From CBDHHC01 sp965263345 (GTDB taxonomy: Bacteria; Pseudomonadota; Alphaproteobacteria; Rhizobiales; CBDHHC01), in assembly GCA_965263345.1 (NCBI GenBank), contig CBDHHC010000024.1, positions 1,054,001 to 1,118,000 on the forward strand: a DNA stretch of 64,000 bases, in the 5' to 3' direction. The notes beneath the pieces were generated by a model. That model searched no databases. It had not been told where the DNA came from and saw only the letters and a program-made list of their open reading frames with translations. This document shows, piece by piece, positions 55,234 to 64,000 of this stretch. Within the stretch, counting starts at the first letter, position 1, and the number at the start of each line of letters is the position of its first letter. A program made the translations under genes and the position numbers.

Positions 55234-56013
55234 ATGAAAAATAATCAAACTCCTCTTGTAGAAATGAAGAACATCTCAATTTCCTTTGGTGGCATACATG
55301 CAGTGGAAGATGCATCTATTGATTTATACCCAGGAGAAGTTGTTGCTGTCCTCGGCCATAATGGGGCCGGTAAATCAACTCTCATTAAAATATTATCAGG
55401 TGCGTATTCAAAAGACTCCGGCGAAATCTGGGTCGATGGAAAATCGGCAAATATCAATAACCCTCGTGATGCAAAAGCTTATGGAATTGAAACGATATAC
55501 CAGACACTGGCAGTAGCAGATAATGTTGATGCCGCAGCTAATTTATATCTTGGCCGGGAATTAAAAACATCATGGGGAACCCTAGATGATGTAGCAATGG
55601 AAGCCCAGGCACGACAAGTCATGGGACGCCTCAATCCGAACTTCCAAAAGTTCAAAGATCCACTAAAAACCTTATCTGGCGGACAACGCCAGTCAGTAGC
55701 AATAGCTAGGGCAATATTATTTAATGCCAGAATATTAGTAATGGATGAGCCAACCGCAGCTTTAGGCCCACAAGAAACAGCCCAAGTGGGTGACCTAATC
55801 ATGCAACTTAAAAAAGATGGAATTGGCATCTTTCTTATCAGCCACGATATTCATGATGTATTTGACTTGGCCGATCGACTTGTTGTGATGAAAAATGGAA
55901 AAGTCGTAGGATATGCGAACACAAGAAATGTAACAAAAGATGAAGTTCTTGGCATGATTATAATGGGCAAATGTCCCGAAAATGCGTCCCCTGGGCCAGG
56001 CGCGATAATTTAA
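55234..56013 (+). CDS. xylG: Xylose ABC ATPase, single-domain type
   Basis: The 259-residue product has one ABC domain: Walker A GHNGAGKST, signature LSGGQRQSVAIARA, Walker B ILVMDEPTAALG and switch His ISHDIHD. Enterobacterial XylG has two tandem ABC domains, about 510 residues; the single-domain form is usual for alphaproteobacterial sugar importers. GGAG lies just before the ATG. It is the last gene of the operon, followed by a hairpin. Confidence 0.92.
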   Translation: MKNNQTPLVEMKNISISFGGIHAVEDASIDLYPGEVVAVLGHNGAGKSTLIKILSGAYSKDSGEIWVDGKSANINNPRDAKAYGIETIYQTLAVADNVDAAANLYLGRELKTSWGTLDDVAMEAQARQVMGRLNPNFQKFKDPLKTLSGGQRQSVAIARAILFNARILVMDEPTAALGPQETAQVGDLIMQLKKDGIGIFLISHDIHDVFDLADRLVVMKNGKVVGYANTRNVTKDEVLGMIIMGKCPENASPGPGAII

Positions 56014-56044
56014 ACCTAAAAATAAAGCTGAGTAATGATTTGAG

Positions 56045-56070
56045 CGTGCCCTTCTTAAAAGAAGGACACG
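56045..56070. terminator. Hairpin between xylG and xylX
   Basis: CGTG-c-CCTTCTT pairs with AAGAAGG-a-CACG with one mismatch and a tight loop. It lies between two convergent genes, 31 bases after the xylG stop, and probably terminates one or both. Confidence 0.55.
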
Positions 56071-56082
56071 GTTTAATCTAAA

Positions 56083-57264
56083 TTAAAGAAGCCCCCGACT
56101 TGATAAATTTGTCATCAGAGCTCGAATACCAAATAGCCAAGGATCGCAATAGTTTGTTGCGCGTACAGTGTTAACAAGCCGCCCAAGGTTCTCATTATAG
56201 ATCGAAACAACATCACCAGATAAATGGGTAAACCCTTGACCTGGTTCACCGCGGTCTTTCGTTGGGGCAAACATGGTTCCAAGATACAAAGCAAAACCGT
56301 CTGGATATTGATGATGCTCTGAACAGGTCGCAGCGACAAGATCTTCTGGGCTGCGACTAATTTTAGACATAGAACTTTTATCAATAAGGTGAAATCCATC
56401 TCCACCTTGGACTTCAACACCAACATCCAATTGTTTCACATTATCAAGTGTAAATTTATCATCAATTAAACGTATAAATGGTCCAAGAGACGCTGACGCA
56501 TTATTGTCTTTTGCCTTCCCAAGAAGAAGCGCAGAACGACCTTCTACGTCACGTAAATTAACATCATTACCAAGGGTTGCGCCTATAATTTTACCTTCAC
56601 TATTGACAATAACCACCACCTCAGGTTCCGGATTATTCCAGTTTGAAATTGGATGAACACCTATTTTTGCTCCCAAACCAACGCTTGAAAGCACCTGCGC
56701 TTTGGTGAAAATCTCTGCGTCTGGACCAATACCAACTTCTAAATATTGTGACCAAACACCACGAGCAATCAGCTCTTCTTTCAACTTAATAGCTTCCTCT
56801 GAACCTGGCTTAAGCAAAGAAAGATCTGCCCCGATAACCTCCTGAATATCTTTACGAATACTAAATGCTTTTTCTGAGTCACCCCGAGCCTGCTCTTCAA
56901 TGACACGCTCTAATAAGCTGACAACAAACGTAACGCCAGAGGCTTTAATAGCTTGCAAATCAACTGGAGAAAGCAACCAAGGCATACCAAGGTCCCTTTC
57001 CCCCTCAATACTATTCTCAATTAATGCATCGATACTGCAAATAACCTTACCTTCTGTCTTATCAATGGCTTCAAGAACATTTGGAAATTCAAAATAATCC
57101 CTTACGGTAGGAAGTTTTGAAGTCGTAATATCAATAACGTCTTCACCGCGAAGGGTAACAACAGATGGACCTGAAACTTCAGGATTCCAAATTCGTCCGA
57201 TAAGTTTTGCAACATCATGATCCTTCGGCAATACCTCAGAAACCTTCAGATTTAACTTTTCCAT
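56083..57264 (-). CDS. xylX: 2-Keto-3-deoxy-xylonate dehydratase (FAH family)
   Basis: The 393-residue protein belongs to the fumarylacetoacetate hydrolase superfamily. Its metal-binding core reads VGIGPDAEIFTKAQ, PEVVVIVNSEGKIIG and ATLGNDVNLRDVEGRSALLL. FAH-type enzymes of this length in Caulobacter-like xylose loci (XylX) dehydrate 2-keto-3-deoxy-xylonate to 2-oxoglutarate semialdehyde. The co-directional xylose dehydrogenase gene lies 50 bases upstream. Specificity for L-arabonate intermediates cannot be excluded. Confidence 0.87.
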   Translation of the reverse strand: MEKLNLKVSEVLPKDHDVAKLIGRIWNPEVSGPSVVTLRGEDVIDITTSKLPTVRDYFEFPNVLEAIDKTEGKVICSIDALIENSIEGERDLGMPWLLSPVDLQAIKASGVTFVVSLLERVIEEQARGDSEKAFSIRKDIQEVIGADLSLLKPGSEEAIKLKEELIARGVWSQYLEVGIGPDAEIFTKAQVLSSVGLGAKIGVHPISNWNNPEPEVVVIVNSEGKIIGATLGNDVNLRDVEGRSALLLGKAKDNNASASLGPFIRLIDDKFTLDNVKQLDVGVEVQGGDGFHLIDKSSMSKISRSPEDLVAATCSEHHQYPDGFALYLGTMFAPTKDRGEPGQGFTHLSGDVVSIYNENLGRLVNTVRATNYCDPWLFGIRALMTNLSSRGLL

Positions 57265-57315
57265 TTTCCATCATCCTAATTTTTACTGTAATATTTCATT
57301 AAAAAGAAAGAACAA

Positions 57316-58080
57316 CTATAGCCAACCACCATCAACCATATAGGACTGTGCTGAACAGGCAGAACTATCATCTGCTGAATAAAACAACACAACTCTGGCA
57401 ACATCCTCAGGAACCAATTTTCGTTTAATAACTTGTGATTTTAACAGCTCTTTTTCAGACTCTTCATTGAGCCAGAGCTTCTGACGTTCAGTTATAATCC
57501 AACCAGGTACAACCATATTGACCCGTATATTATACTCCCCTAGGTCTTTTGCTAACGATCTCGTAAGGCCCCAGATGGCAGCCTTGGAAGCAGAATAACA
57601 AGCCATACCACCCTGTCCGACCATATAAGTAATAGAACCAAGATTTATAATACAGCCAGACTTCTGAGCTTTCATAAACTTAGCCGTTGATTGGGCTGCA
57701 AACAACTGATGCTTTAGATTGACGGCAATCCGATCATCAAAATAGTCTGTCGTAATTTTTTCAAACTCATGCCTTTCATCATGCGCTGCATTGTTAACAA
57801 GGATATCAATCCTTTTTTCTGCATCACCAACTTTTTGTATAGTATTTTGCAAAACAGAAATTTCGCGCAGATCACAATGATGAAATGTTGGCGTATGACT
57901 GACCTGACCACCTAAAGCACCGCAAAGCTCTTCACCAGCATCAACATTGATATCACAAAAGTGCACTTTGGCACCTTGCAGAGAGAAATGTTCAACTATT
58001 GATGCACCAATACCAGTTGCACCCCCTGTTATAAAAACCACCTTATTCTGAAGACTTGGATAAATGGCATAGGAACTCAT
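57316..58080 (-). CDS. xylB: D-xylose 1-dehydrogenase (SDR family)
   Basis: The 254-residue short-chain dehydrogenase oxidises an aldose to its lactone with NAD(P). It has the Rossmann motif TGGATGIG, the NNAAHDERHEF segment, Ser in LGSITYM and the catalytic YSASK. The opening SSYAIYPSLQNKVVFITGG and the overall pattern resemble Caulobacter XylB. I start it at the ATG at 58080 because GAGG lies seven bases upstream; the frame is open 17 codons further but those residues do not fit. It is the first step of the Weimberg route and is co-directional with xylX. Confidence 0.88.
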   Translation of the reverse strand: MSSYAIYPSLQNKVVFITGGATGIGASIVEHFSLQGAKVHFCDINVDAGEELCGALGGQVSHTPTFHHCDLREISVLQNTIQKVGDAEKRIDILVNNAAHDERHEFEKITTDYFDDRIAVNLKHQLFAAQSTAKFMKAQKSGCIINLGSITYMVGQGGMACYSASKAAIWGLTRSLAKDLGEYNIRVNMVVPGWIITERQKLWLNEESEKELLKSQVIKRKLVPEDVARVVLFYSADDSSACSAQSYMVDGGWL

Positions 58081-58349
58081 ATAAAACCTCAAAATATAAT
58101 TGTGACCCACAAAATACTTTATTTTGTTCATTAACTAAATTATTTAAAATTCATATCAGAGTCAATAATTAGTATCACTTAGCACTATTATACTTATTTA
58201 TAAACTACTGTTTTATAATATCTATTTCATGATATAAGGCACTTTAATACCTTTTAAATATATACTATTCAGAAAATTGACTTTCTTACATCATATATTC
58301 AACCATAATATTATTGATTTTTATTACATTATATGGATTAAATAACCTT

Positions 58350-59638
58350 ATGTTTTCACCAGCATCGAAAAACAACATGAATAATCAGATTTCTGACAGT
58401 AGAAACAGAATACTCGAAATAGTAAGATCATCAGGTCCGATCAGCCGGGTGGAAATTGCAAACCAAACCGGTTTAAGCAGATCTGCAGTAACAGCTATTT
58501 CACAAGAACTAATCGTTGGTGGGTTTATTACTGAAGTAAACTCCACGAACCAACAATCAGGCAGGGGCAGACCAAGACAAGGTTTAGTCCTAAAACCAAA
58601 TGCGGGATATGTGATTGGAATAAAACTTTCCCTCCATCAATTATCATGCGTCATTGCTGATTTTTCTGGAGCCCCCAATAAGTCAAGCAACCCATTCTTT
58701 TAATGGCAATATGTCTCCGTTAAAGTCTGTCATGTTAATTGAAAATGTAATAGATGACGCACTTTCAAAAACAAAAATATCTAAGAAAAAAATTATTCGA
58801 ATGTGTGTTGGAATACCAGGATACATTAGTCATGAGACTGGCGATTGTTATTGGAGCCCTGTATTTGATAGAAAAAATATTAATTTTGTAGAACTCTTAA
58901 ATGCCCATTTTAACTTTGACTGTATAATTGAAAATGACGCAAACCTCGCAACACTCGCTGAATACTGTTTTGGCAACACAAACAATACGGATACATTTTG
59001 CGTTGTATCCATAGAGCATGGTGTGGGTATGGGGTTAATGGTCGATGGAAATTTATACCGGGGACATAAAGGCATTGGCCCGGAGTTCGGCCATTCAAAA
59101 TTAATCGTTGATGGACGTTTATGTCGATGCGGACAAACAGGATGTGTCGAAGCTTATGTAGCTGATTATGCCATTTTGCGACAGATTGATCCCTTTGTAA
59201 CAATCGAAAACTATAACAAAGATCCAAAATCATACTACAATAAAATTTTAGATGCTGCAGAAAAAGCTGCAAATGGTGACCTTAATATTTTGAAAGCTTT
59301 TGAAGAGGCTGGGGCATATCTAGGGAAAGCTCTTGGGAATTTAATTGCAACCCTCAATCCATCAACAATTATTATCACTGGTGACAGCACAAAACGACGA
59401 GAACTATTTTGTGAAGCCGTAGAACGAGAAGTTTTATCCTGCCAGTTCTTTAGTGATGACATTGACACTAAAATCATTTTTAGGGACTGGGGGAGACGAT
59501 GTATGGGCTCGAGGAGCAACAGCCCTAGCTTTACAAGTAACATACACAGAAATTTCAATACAACTGTCAGGAAAAACAAAACACTACCATAAAAAATCCC
59601 CTCAAATCAGTATTGGAGTACAAAGCCATGTCCGATAA
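58350..59638 (+). pseudogene. Second ROK-family regulator, two frameshifts
   Basis: The N-terminal part has a winged helix (RVEIANQTGLSRSAVTAISQ) and then stops at 58703. The ROK domain continues one frame over (QATHSFNGNMSPLK onward, with ENDANLA and the zinc motif CRCGQTGCVEA), and near 59492 the frame shifts again to DDVWARGATALALQ and ends at 59638. Removing one C from a run of five near 58672 and one G from a run of five near 59491 gives an intact protein of 428 residues. Its corrected end overlaps xylD by 11 bases. Assembly error, real decay or phase variation are all possible. Confidence 0.85.
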
Positions 59639-61394
59639 TAAAGACGATAAGAAATTGAGAAGTCAGAACTGGTTTGATGATACACAGAACATTGGCATGA
59701 CAGCAATGTACCTGGAAAGATATTTCAATTTTGGGTTAACCCCAGAGGAATTAAGGTCAGGAAGACCCATTATCGGAATTGCACAAACAGGCTCGGAACT
59801 TGCTCCATGCAATTATATCCATAAATTACTAGAACAACGCATTCGTGACGGCATAAGAGATGCAGGCGGAATACCAATAATTTTTCCTGTCCACCCCATT
59901 CATGAACAAGGCAGAAGACCAACAGCTGCTCTTGATAGAAATTTGGCCTACATGGCCTTAGTAGAAATACTACATGGTTACCCTTTTGATGGCGTTGTAT
60001 TAACAACTGGATGCGATAAAACAACCCCAGCCTGCATCATGGCCGCAACGACACTAAATATTCCCTCCATTGTTCTTTCCGGTGGACCAATGCTAGATGC
60101 GTATTGGCGCGATAAGCTATCAGGCTCGGGAACAACCCATTGGGAAGCAAGAAAACTCTATGCAACAAATCAACTAGATGAGGTTGGATACATAGATCTA
60201 GCAATGTCCCAAGTCCCAAGTACTGGCCATTGTAACACAATGGGCACGGCCCTCACGATGAATTGTCTTGCAGAAACATTAGGTCTTTCATTACCAGGCT
60301 GTGCAAGTATCCCAGCACCATATCGTGAACGACAAGCGATGGCCTATAGAACAGGTCGCCAAATAGTTGATATGGTATATAAGGATATAAAACCAACTGA
60401 TTTACTAACACGTAAGTCGATCGAAAACGCCATTCGCATGACAACAGCTCTTGGTGGTTCAACGAATGCACAGGTTCACATTACAGCTATTGCCAGGCAT
60501 GCAGATATAAAAATTGATATACAGGATTGGCAAACAATAGGTTATGAAATTCCTTTGCTTGTGAATATGCAGCCAACAGGAGAATATCTTGGAGAAGCCT
60601 TTCATCGTGCTGGTGGAGTTCCTGCCGTTCTCTGGGAACTTCAACAAGCAGGTCTATTGCATGAAGATTGCTTGACCTGTGATAATAAAACAATAAAAGA
60701 ACGCATAAAAGAAACAACAGATCGCAAAGTTATTTTCCCATTTTCTTCACCTTTAAAATCCTCTGCCGGTTTTTTAGTCTTGTCTGGCAACATATTTGAG
60801 TCTGCAATCATGAAAGTTTCAGCAATTGATCAGGAGTTTAGAGAAAAGTACCTATCAAACAATCAAGAATTCGAGGTCAGAGCAATAATATTCGAGAGCT
60901 CAGAGGATTATCATAATCGAATTGAAGACCCTGCACTCAAAATTGATGAAAATTGTATTCTAGTCATCCGAAATGCAGGCCCTATTGGTTGGCCTGGATC
61001 TGCTGAAGTCGTCAATATGCAACCTCCTAAATATCTTTTAGACCAGGGTATAACATCTTTGCCAACAATGGGAGATGGACGTCAAAGCGGGACATCAGGA
61101 AGCCCTTCGATCTTACATACAACCCCAGAAGCCGCAGATGGCGGTACAATTGCTTACCTGCAAACAGGTGACATCATCCGGATCAATATTGAAACACGCC
61201 GCGTAGATCATCTCGTATCTCGCGAGATTATGGATGAACGTAAAAAAAGCTTTGTACCACCATCAATCGAAAACCACAGCCCTTGGCAGGAGATTTATCG
61301 TCAAACTGTTGGACCATTAAGTCTGGGAGCATGTATGGAGCTTGCTTTAGAATATAGAAACCTCTCAAAAGTCATAGAGAGACATAATCATTGA
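59628..61394 (+). CDS. xylD: Xylonate dehydratase (IlvD/Edd family)
   Basis: The 588-residue iron-sulfur enzyme dehydrates a sugar acid to a 2-keto-3-deoxy acid. Cluster cysteines are in TTGCDKTTPA and STGHCNTMGTA, and the third region is near LGGSTNAQVH. The segments FNFGLTPEELRSGRPIIGIAQTGS and PLGxAC-type ends match sugar-acid dehydratases of the XylD/AraC type rather than IlvD. The ATG at 59628 has GGAG ten bases upstream. It catalyses the third step of the Weimberg route. It lies in a rightward operon with the epimerase gene. Confidence 0.9.
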   Translation: MSDNKDDKKLRSQNWFDDTQNIGMTAMYLERYFNFGLTPEELRSGRPIIGIAQTGSELAPCNYIHKLLEQRIRDGIRDAGGIPIIFPVHPIHEQGRRPTAALDRNLAYMALVEILHGYPFDGVVLTTGCDKTTPACIMAATTLNIPSIVLSGGPMLDAYWRDKLSGSGTTHWEARKLYATNQLDEVGYIDLAMSQVPSTGHCNTMGTALTMNCLAETLGLSLPGCASIPAPYRERQAMAYRTGRQIVDMVYKDIKPTDLLTRKSIENAIRMTTALGGSTNAQVHITAIARHADIKIDIQDWQTIGYEIPLLVNMQPTGEYLGEAFHRAGGVPAVLWELQQAGLLHEDCLTCDNKTIKERIKETTDRKVIFPFSSPLKSSAGFLVLSGNIFESAIMKVSAIDQEFREKYLSNNQEFEVRAIIFESSEDYHNRIEDPALKIDENCILVIRNAGPIGWPGSAEVVNMQPPKYLLDQGITSLPTMGDGRQSGTSGSPSILHTTPEAADGGTIAYLQTGDIIRINIETRRVDHLVSREIMDERKKSFVPPSIENHSPWQEIYRQTVGPLSLGACMELALEYRNLSKVIERHNH

Positions 61395-61402
61395 GGTCAA
61401 TC

Positions 61403-62290
61403 ATGTATGAGTCTAACATTATTATCGCAAATGATCACCAACATATCATTATAAACCCAGAAATTGGCGCTTCTATCCTGTCTTATTTAATTTACCATCA
61501 AGGAGAATGGCAACCAGTATTTCGTATAGCTGAGAATGCAAACCATGCAATTGAAGCCGCCTGTTTTCCAATGGCTCCATATTGCGGGCGTATTAAAAAC
61601 GCAAGTTTCAAGTTTGAAAATCAAACAATCAACCTTCCTGTATCTGAAGGATTTGAACCAAATGCTATTCATGGGCAATGCTGGAATAATCCTTGGGAGG
61701 TTGATGAACAAGATGAAACCAGTGTTAAATTAAGCTACATACACTTACCTGATGCCTGGCCATGGGGATATATTACATATTTAACCATTGAGCTTGAGGA
61801 AAATTGTCTATGGTTTCGACTATCAATCCGTAACTTGTCAGACCAGCCAATGCCATGTGGTATAGGGCTCCATCCATACTTTATGAAAAATGAAGATGTA
61901 TCACTGTCAACATCAATAGATGAGGTCTGGTTGACTAAGGATGATCTTCCTCAAAAAAAAGTAGAAGCAACAGGTACATGGTCCCTCAAACAAAATAAAA
62001 AACTTTCAGAGTTCATCTGTGATCATAATTTCGTAGGCTGGAATGGTCAGGCTACGATTAAATGGCCCAAAGAAAATATACAGCTTAACTTGACAGCAGA
62101 TGAAATATTTCAAAACACAGTTTTATTTTGTCCTAACGACGAAAATTTCTTCTGTTTTGAACCAGTAAGTCTTGTCGCAGACGGTTTTAATCTCGCCAGT
62201 AATGGGGATAAAACAACTGGTATAATGGCATTGGAACCATATGATATGATGTGTGGAACAGTGAAGTTTGACTGGCAAACATATCAATAA
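61403..62290 (+). CDS. Aldose 1-epimerase family protein
   Basis: The 295-residue product has the galactose-mutarotase-like beta-sandwich: the FPMAPYCGRIKNASFKFE segment, the catalytic His in NAIHGQCWNNPWEV, the second His in GIGLHPYFM and a C-terminal CFEPVSLVADGFN with the catalytic Glu. It would speed anomer exchange of xylose for the dehydrogenase. The ATG at 61403 follows TGAGG and lies eight bases past the xylD stop; a TTG four codons upstream is also in frame. Confidence 0.87.
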   Translation: MYESNIIIANDHQHIIINPEIGASILSYLIYHQGEWQPVFRIAENANHAIEAACFPMAPYCGRIKNASFKFENQTINLPVSEGFEPNAIHGQCWNNPWEVDEQDETSVKLSYIHLPDAWPWGYITYLTIELEENCLWFRLSIRNLSDQPMPCGIGLHPYFMKNEDVSLSTSIDEVWLTKDDLPQKKVEATGTWSLKQNKKLSEFICDHNFVGWNGQATIKWPKENIQLNLTADEIFQNTVLFCPNDENFFCFEPVSLVADGFNLASNGDKTTGIMALEPYDMMCGTVKFDWQTYQ

Positions 62291-62367
62291 TGTTTGTCTT
62301 TAATTAACGAGAAAAACAAGACAAATCTAACAGACGAGACCATTGGCCTCGCCTATTATATAAAAAA

Positions 62368-63558
62368 CTAACGGTTACGCGATCCTCTTCCTTTTCTTCT
62401 ATTTGAGTTTCTAGAAAAACGCTGACGCTTTCTTTTATTATTAAAACTCTTTTTTCTGAAACGCTTTTTAAAGTATTTTTGAACTTGTTTTTTGCGTAAC
62501 TTCCTTAGTTTAAATTTATTAAACCGTTTGTCTTTTTTATACAATTTAAGAGTTTTCTTTTTAAAGCCTCTTCGTTGAATCTTATCTTTCAATTTAGCCG
62601 TTCTCTTAAACTTTATATCCTTAGTTTGGCGTAAATTATCTTTGGTTATCCCAAGAGGACGCCGTTTAGAAAATCGCTTGCCCGATTTATCACGAACAAT
62701 ACCAATTTTCACATTCCCAACCGGGCGGCCCCAACGAGATTTATCACGACCAACATGTTTAATATTACCAACTGGACGCCCCCAGACACTTTTATCACGA
62801 CCAATAGGTTTTCTATTACCACGTATCCCAAGATGTTCTTTCGTAATGCCTATTGGATGACGCTTGACCTTTTTACCATCAAGTGAAATCATCGTATTGC
62901 CAACTGGCCTATTCTGAACAAGACCAATACGAGCAGTCCCATTAATACGACGTGCAATTTTATTTTGACGCGTAATACGATTACCATTTGCAAAGTCTTT
63001 AAGCCCTTGCTTTAATAGCAATTGATCTGCCAGAGAAGGATTCTTAGGAATAGGCTTCAAGCTTTCACCAATCTTGGTTCCACCTTTATTTCGAATAACA
63101 TGATTGATACCTCCAGCCGCTTTAGAAAGACCTTTTCCAATAGCTCTATCAAGCTTTCTGGCTGCACGACTATAAAAAGTATTTAAATCATGTTTCGCTT
63201 TCCTAGCTATTTCCTCATCAAACTTTCCAACAGCTTTAAGACCAACTTCAGTAACGGCCCATGGCACAGCTGTGAAAACTTCCATACCAACATTAAGTGT
63301 CACATCACGTGTATCTCGTGCGACTTTGGCAGCTTTAAGACCAGCCTTACCAACAGCCTCACCACCTTTACCAACGGCCTTGGCACCTTTCTTCACACCT
63401 TTTTTGACAGCTCCACCAACCTTTTTGGCTGCACCAGTAATATCACTAAGTCCAAAGGCATCGGCTTTTGTTGTCGTTAAAAACATTGTCGATGTAGCAA
63501 TCGTGCTGGTTGCCCCCATCGTCAGGGCCGTGGCCAGCATTAAATTTTTCAGTTTCAT
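62368..63558 (-). CDS. Exported, extremely basic repeat protein
   Basis: The 396-residue product has a signal peptide (residues 1 to about 34, ending TTTKADA). Residues 40-75 are histone H1-like (AAKKVGGAVKKGVKKGAKAV). The middle carries repeats of the type GRDKSxWGRPVGN and RPxGITKxxL. The last 100 residues are nearly pure Lys/Arg/Phe/Asn (RFNKFKLRKLRKKQVQKYF). There are few acidic residues after residue 130. Such charge in an exported protein suggests binding to DNA, LPS or other polyanions outside the cell. I recognise no family. It stands alone; no operon partner is seen. Confidence 0.7.
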   Translation of the reverse strand: MKLKNLMLATALTMGATSTIATSTMFLTTTKADAFGLSDITGAAKKVGGAVKKGVKKGAKAVGKGGEAVGKAGLKAAKVARDTRDVTLNVGMEVFTAVPWAVTEVGLKAVGKFDEEIARKAKHDLNTFYSRAARKLDRAIGKGLSKAAGGINHVIRNKGGTKIGESLKPIPKNPSLADQLLLKQGLKDFANGNRITRQNKIARRINGTARIGLVQNRPVGNTMISLDGKKVKRHPIGITKEHLGIRGNRKPIGRDKSVWGRPVGNIKHVGRDKSRWGRPVGNVKIGIVRDKSGKRFSKRRPLGITKDNLRQTKDIKFKRTAKLKDKIQRRGFKKKTLKLYKKDKRFNKFKLRKLRKKQVQKYFKKRFRKKSFNNKRKRQRFSRNSNRRKGRGSRNR

Positions 63559-63814
63559 TTCTATCTCCTAATTTTCTCGCTCGCTCCTGCTCGCGTTGTA
63601 TTGATGGATATAGAGCAATCAGAAAACTAGAAGAGTGAACGACTTCACATATTGTTGTTTTAACGACCTGCCCATCTTAGCAAGGTATATACTTTATATA
63701 TGTTTCAGGAGATTCATTTAAGAAAAATAACATTATGTGATTTAGCTCACACACCATCTAAGCAACAATGTCTATGTACCAGAATGAAAGGTTTCAAATG
63801 TCAATGGTGTTGAG

Positions 63815-64000
63815 ATGATATTAGATTACAGACTCATTTTGCAAAACAGTACGCTTTTTAAAGCTCTTCCTATAGAAGGGCGACGTTATTTTGAGAATCA
63901 TATGCGTATCGTCACGATAAAACGAGGAAAGCTTCTTTTTAAGGAATGGGATACTTCAAATGGTATCTATGTACTATTAAACGGTGTACTCAAAATCTCG
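63815..64000 (+). CDS. Crp/Fnr-type regulator, N-terminal part only
   Basis: A frame of 62 codons starts at 63815 and is open at the window end. It reads like the start of a cyclic-nucleotide-binding domain: LQNSTLFKALP, then IVTIKRGKLLFKEWDTSNGI and YVLLNGVLKIS. Crp/Fnr proteins sense a ligand with this domain and bind DNA with a C-terminal helix-turn-helix, which is not in view. GGTG lies eight bases before the ATG. It could also be a stand-alone cNMP domain. Confidence 0.75.
   Translation, partial: MILDYRLILQNSTLFKALPIEGRRYFENHMRIVTIKRGKLLFKEWDTSNGIYVLLNGVLKIS

Noticed and set aside
59628..61394. Calling this gene ilvD (dihydroxy-acid dehydratase)
   Set aside because: Sequence style and the surrounding pentose genes favour a sugar-acid dehydratase.
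1..64000. CRISPR arrays, rRNA genes and insertion sequences
   Set aside because: No regularly spaced repeats, no rRNA signature and no transposase frame were found.

Overview
The window reads as chromosome from an AT-rich alphaproteobacterium; I cannot name the genus. The best clue is the minus-strand block at 10.9-15.6 kb: murA, DUF2948, UPF0262, a low-molecular-weight phosphatase-like gene, infA, maf, yacG and tRNA-Phe. This order is familiar in Alphaproteobacteria, although hisD, often found inside it, is missing. Most genes are host-like in base composition. The segment at 24.5-33.6 kb is visibly richer in G+C, carries mobility genes and is bounded by a short direct repeat.

Layout. 1-10.6 kb: a dynamin-type GTPase cut by the window edge, the divergent pair anmK/tyrS, a small Cys/His-rich secreted protein, then a little-described group that looks like cell-wall chemistry (class A beta-lactamase-like hydrolase, NlpC/P60-like protein without its catalytic Cys, membrane-bound MurF-like ligase, alpha/beta hydrolase, D-Ala-D-Ala-ligase-like ATP-grasp). 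10.9-15.6 kb: the housekeeping block. 16-24.1 kb: maeB, a VOC protein, a LysR regulator, a conserved Cys-rich protein, an iron-type periplasmic binding protein, and an ArnT-like glycosyltransferase with a small EamA/SMR transporter.

24.5-33.6 kb: an integrated mobilizable element in the 3' end of tRNA-Thr(GGT). It carries a large serine recombinase, a Gabija-type anti-phage pair (gajB intact, gajA with three apparent frameshifts in its ATPase end), a ParDE toxin-antitoxin pair, a relaxase and MobC. An 8-bp repeat (GGCACCAT) marks both ends. Joining the ends in a circle would fuse the recombinase frame to a 46-codon frame that overlaps mobC, so excision may rewire expression of the mobilization genes.

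33.8-38.5 kb: a multicopper oxidase and an AcnB-type aconitase. 39.2-62.3 kb: a large xylan/xylose locus. A LamB-like porin, a CUT1 ABC importer and a GH43 beta-xylosidase would handle xylo-oligosaccharides; XylFHG would import xylose; an aldose epimerase, SDR dehydrogenase, SMP-30 lactonase, IlvD/Edd dehydratase, FAH-family dehydratase and ketoglutarate-semialdehyde dehydrogenase make a full Weimberg route to 2-oxoglutarate. One LacI and two ROK regulators are present. A 22-bp operator-like sequence of constant spacing occurs on both sides of the first ROK gene and upstream of the porin.

62.4-64 kb: an exported, extremely basic repeat protein and the start of a Crp/Fnr-type regulator. Several otherwise complete genes (gajA, the GH43 gene, the second ROK gene and a small gene in the element) are broken by single-base indels, some in short homopolymers; I cannot tell assembly error from real decay.
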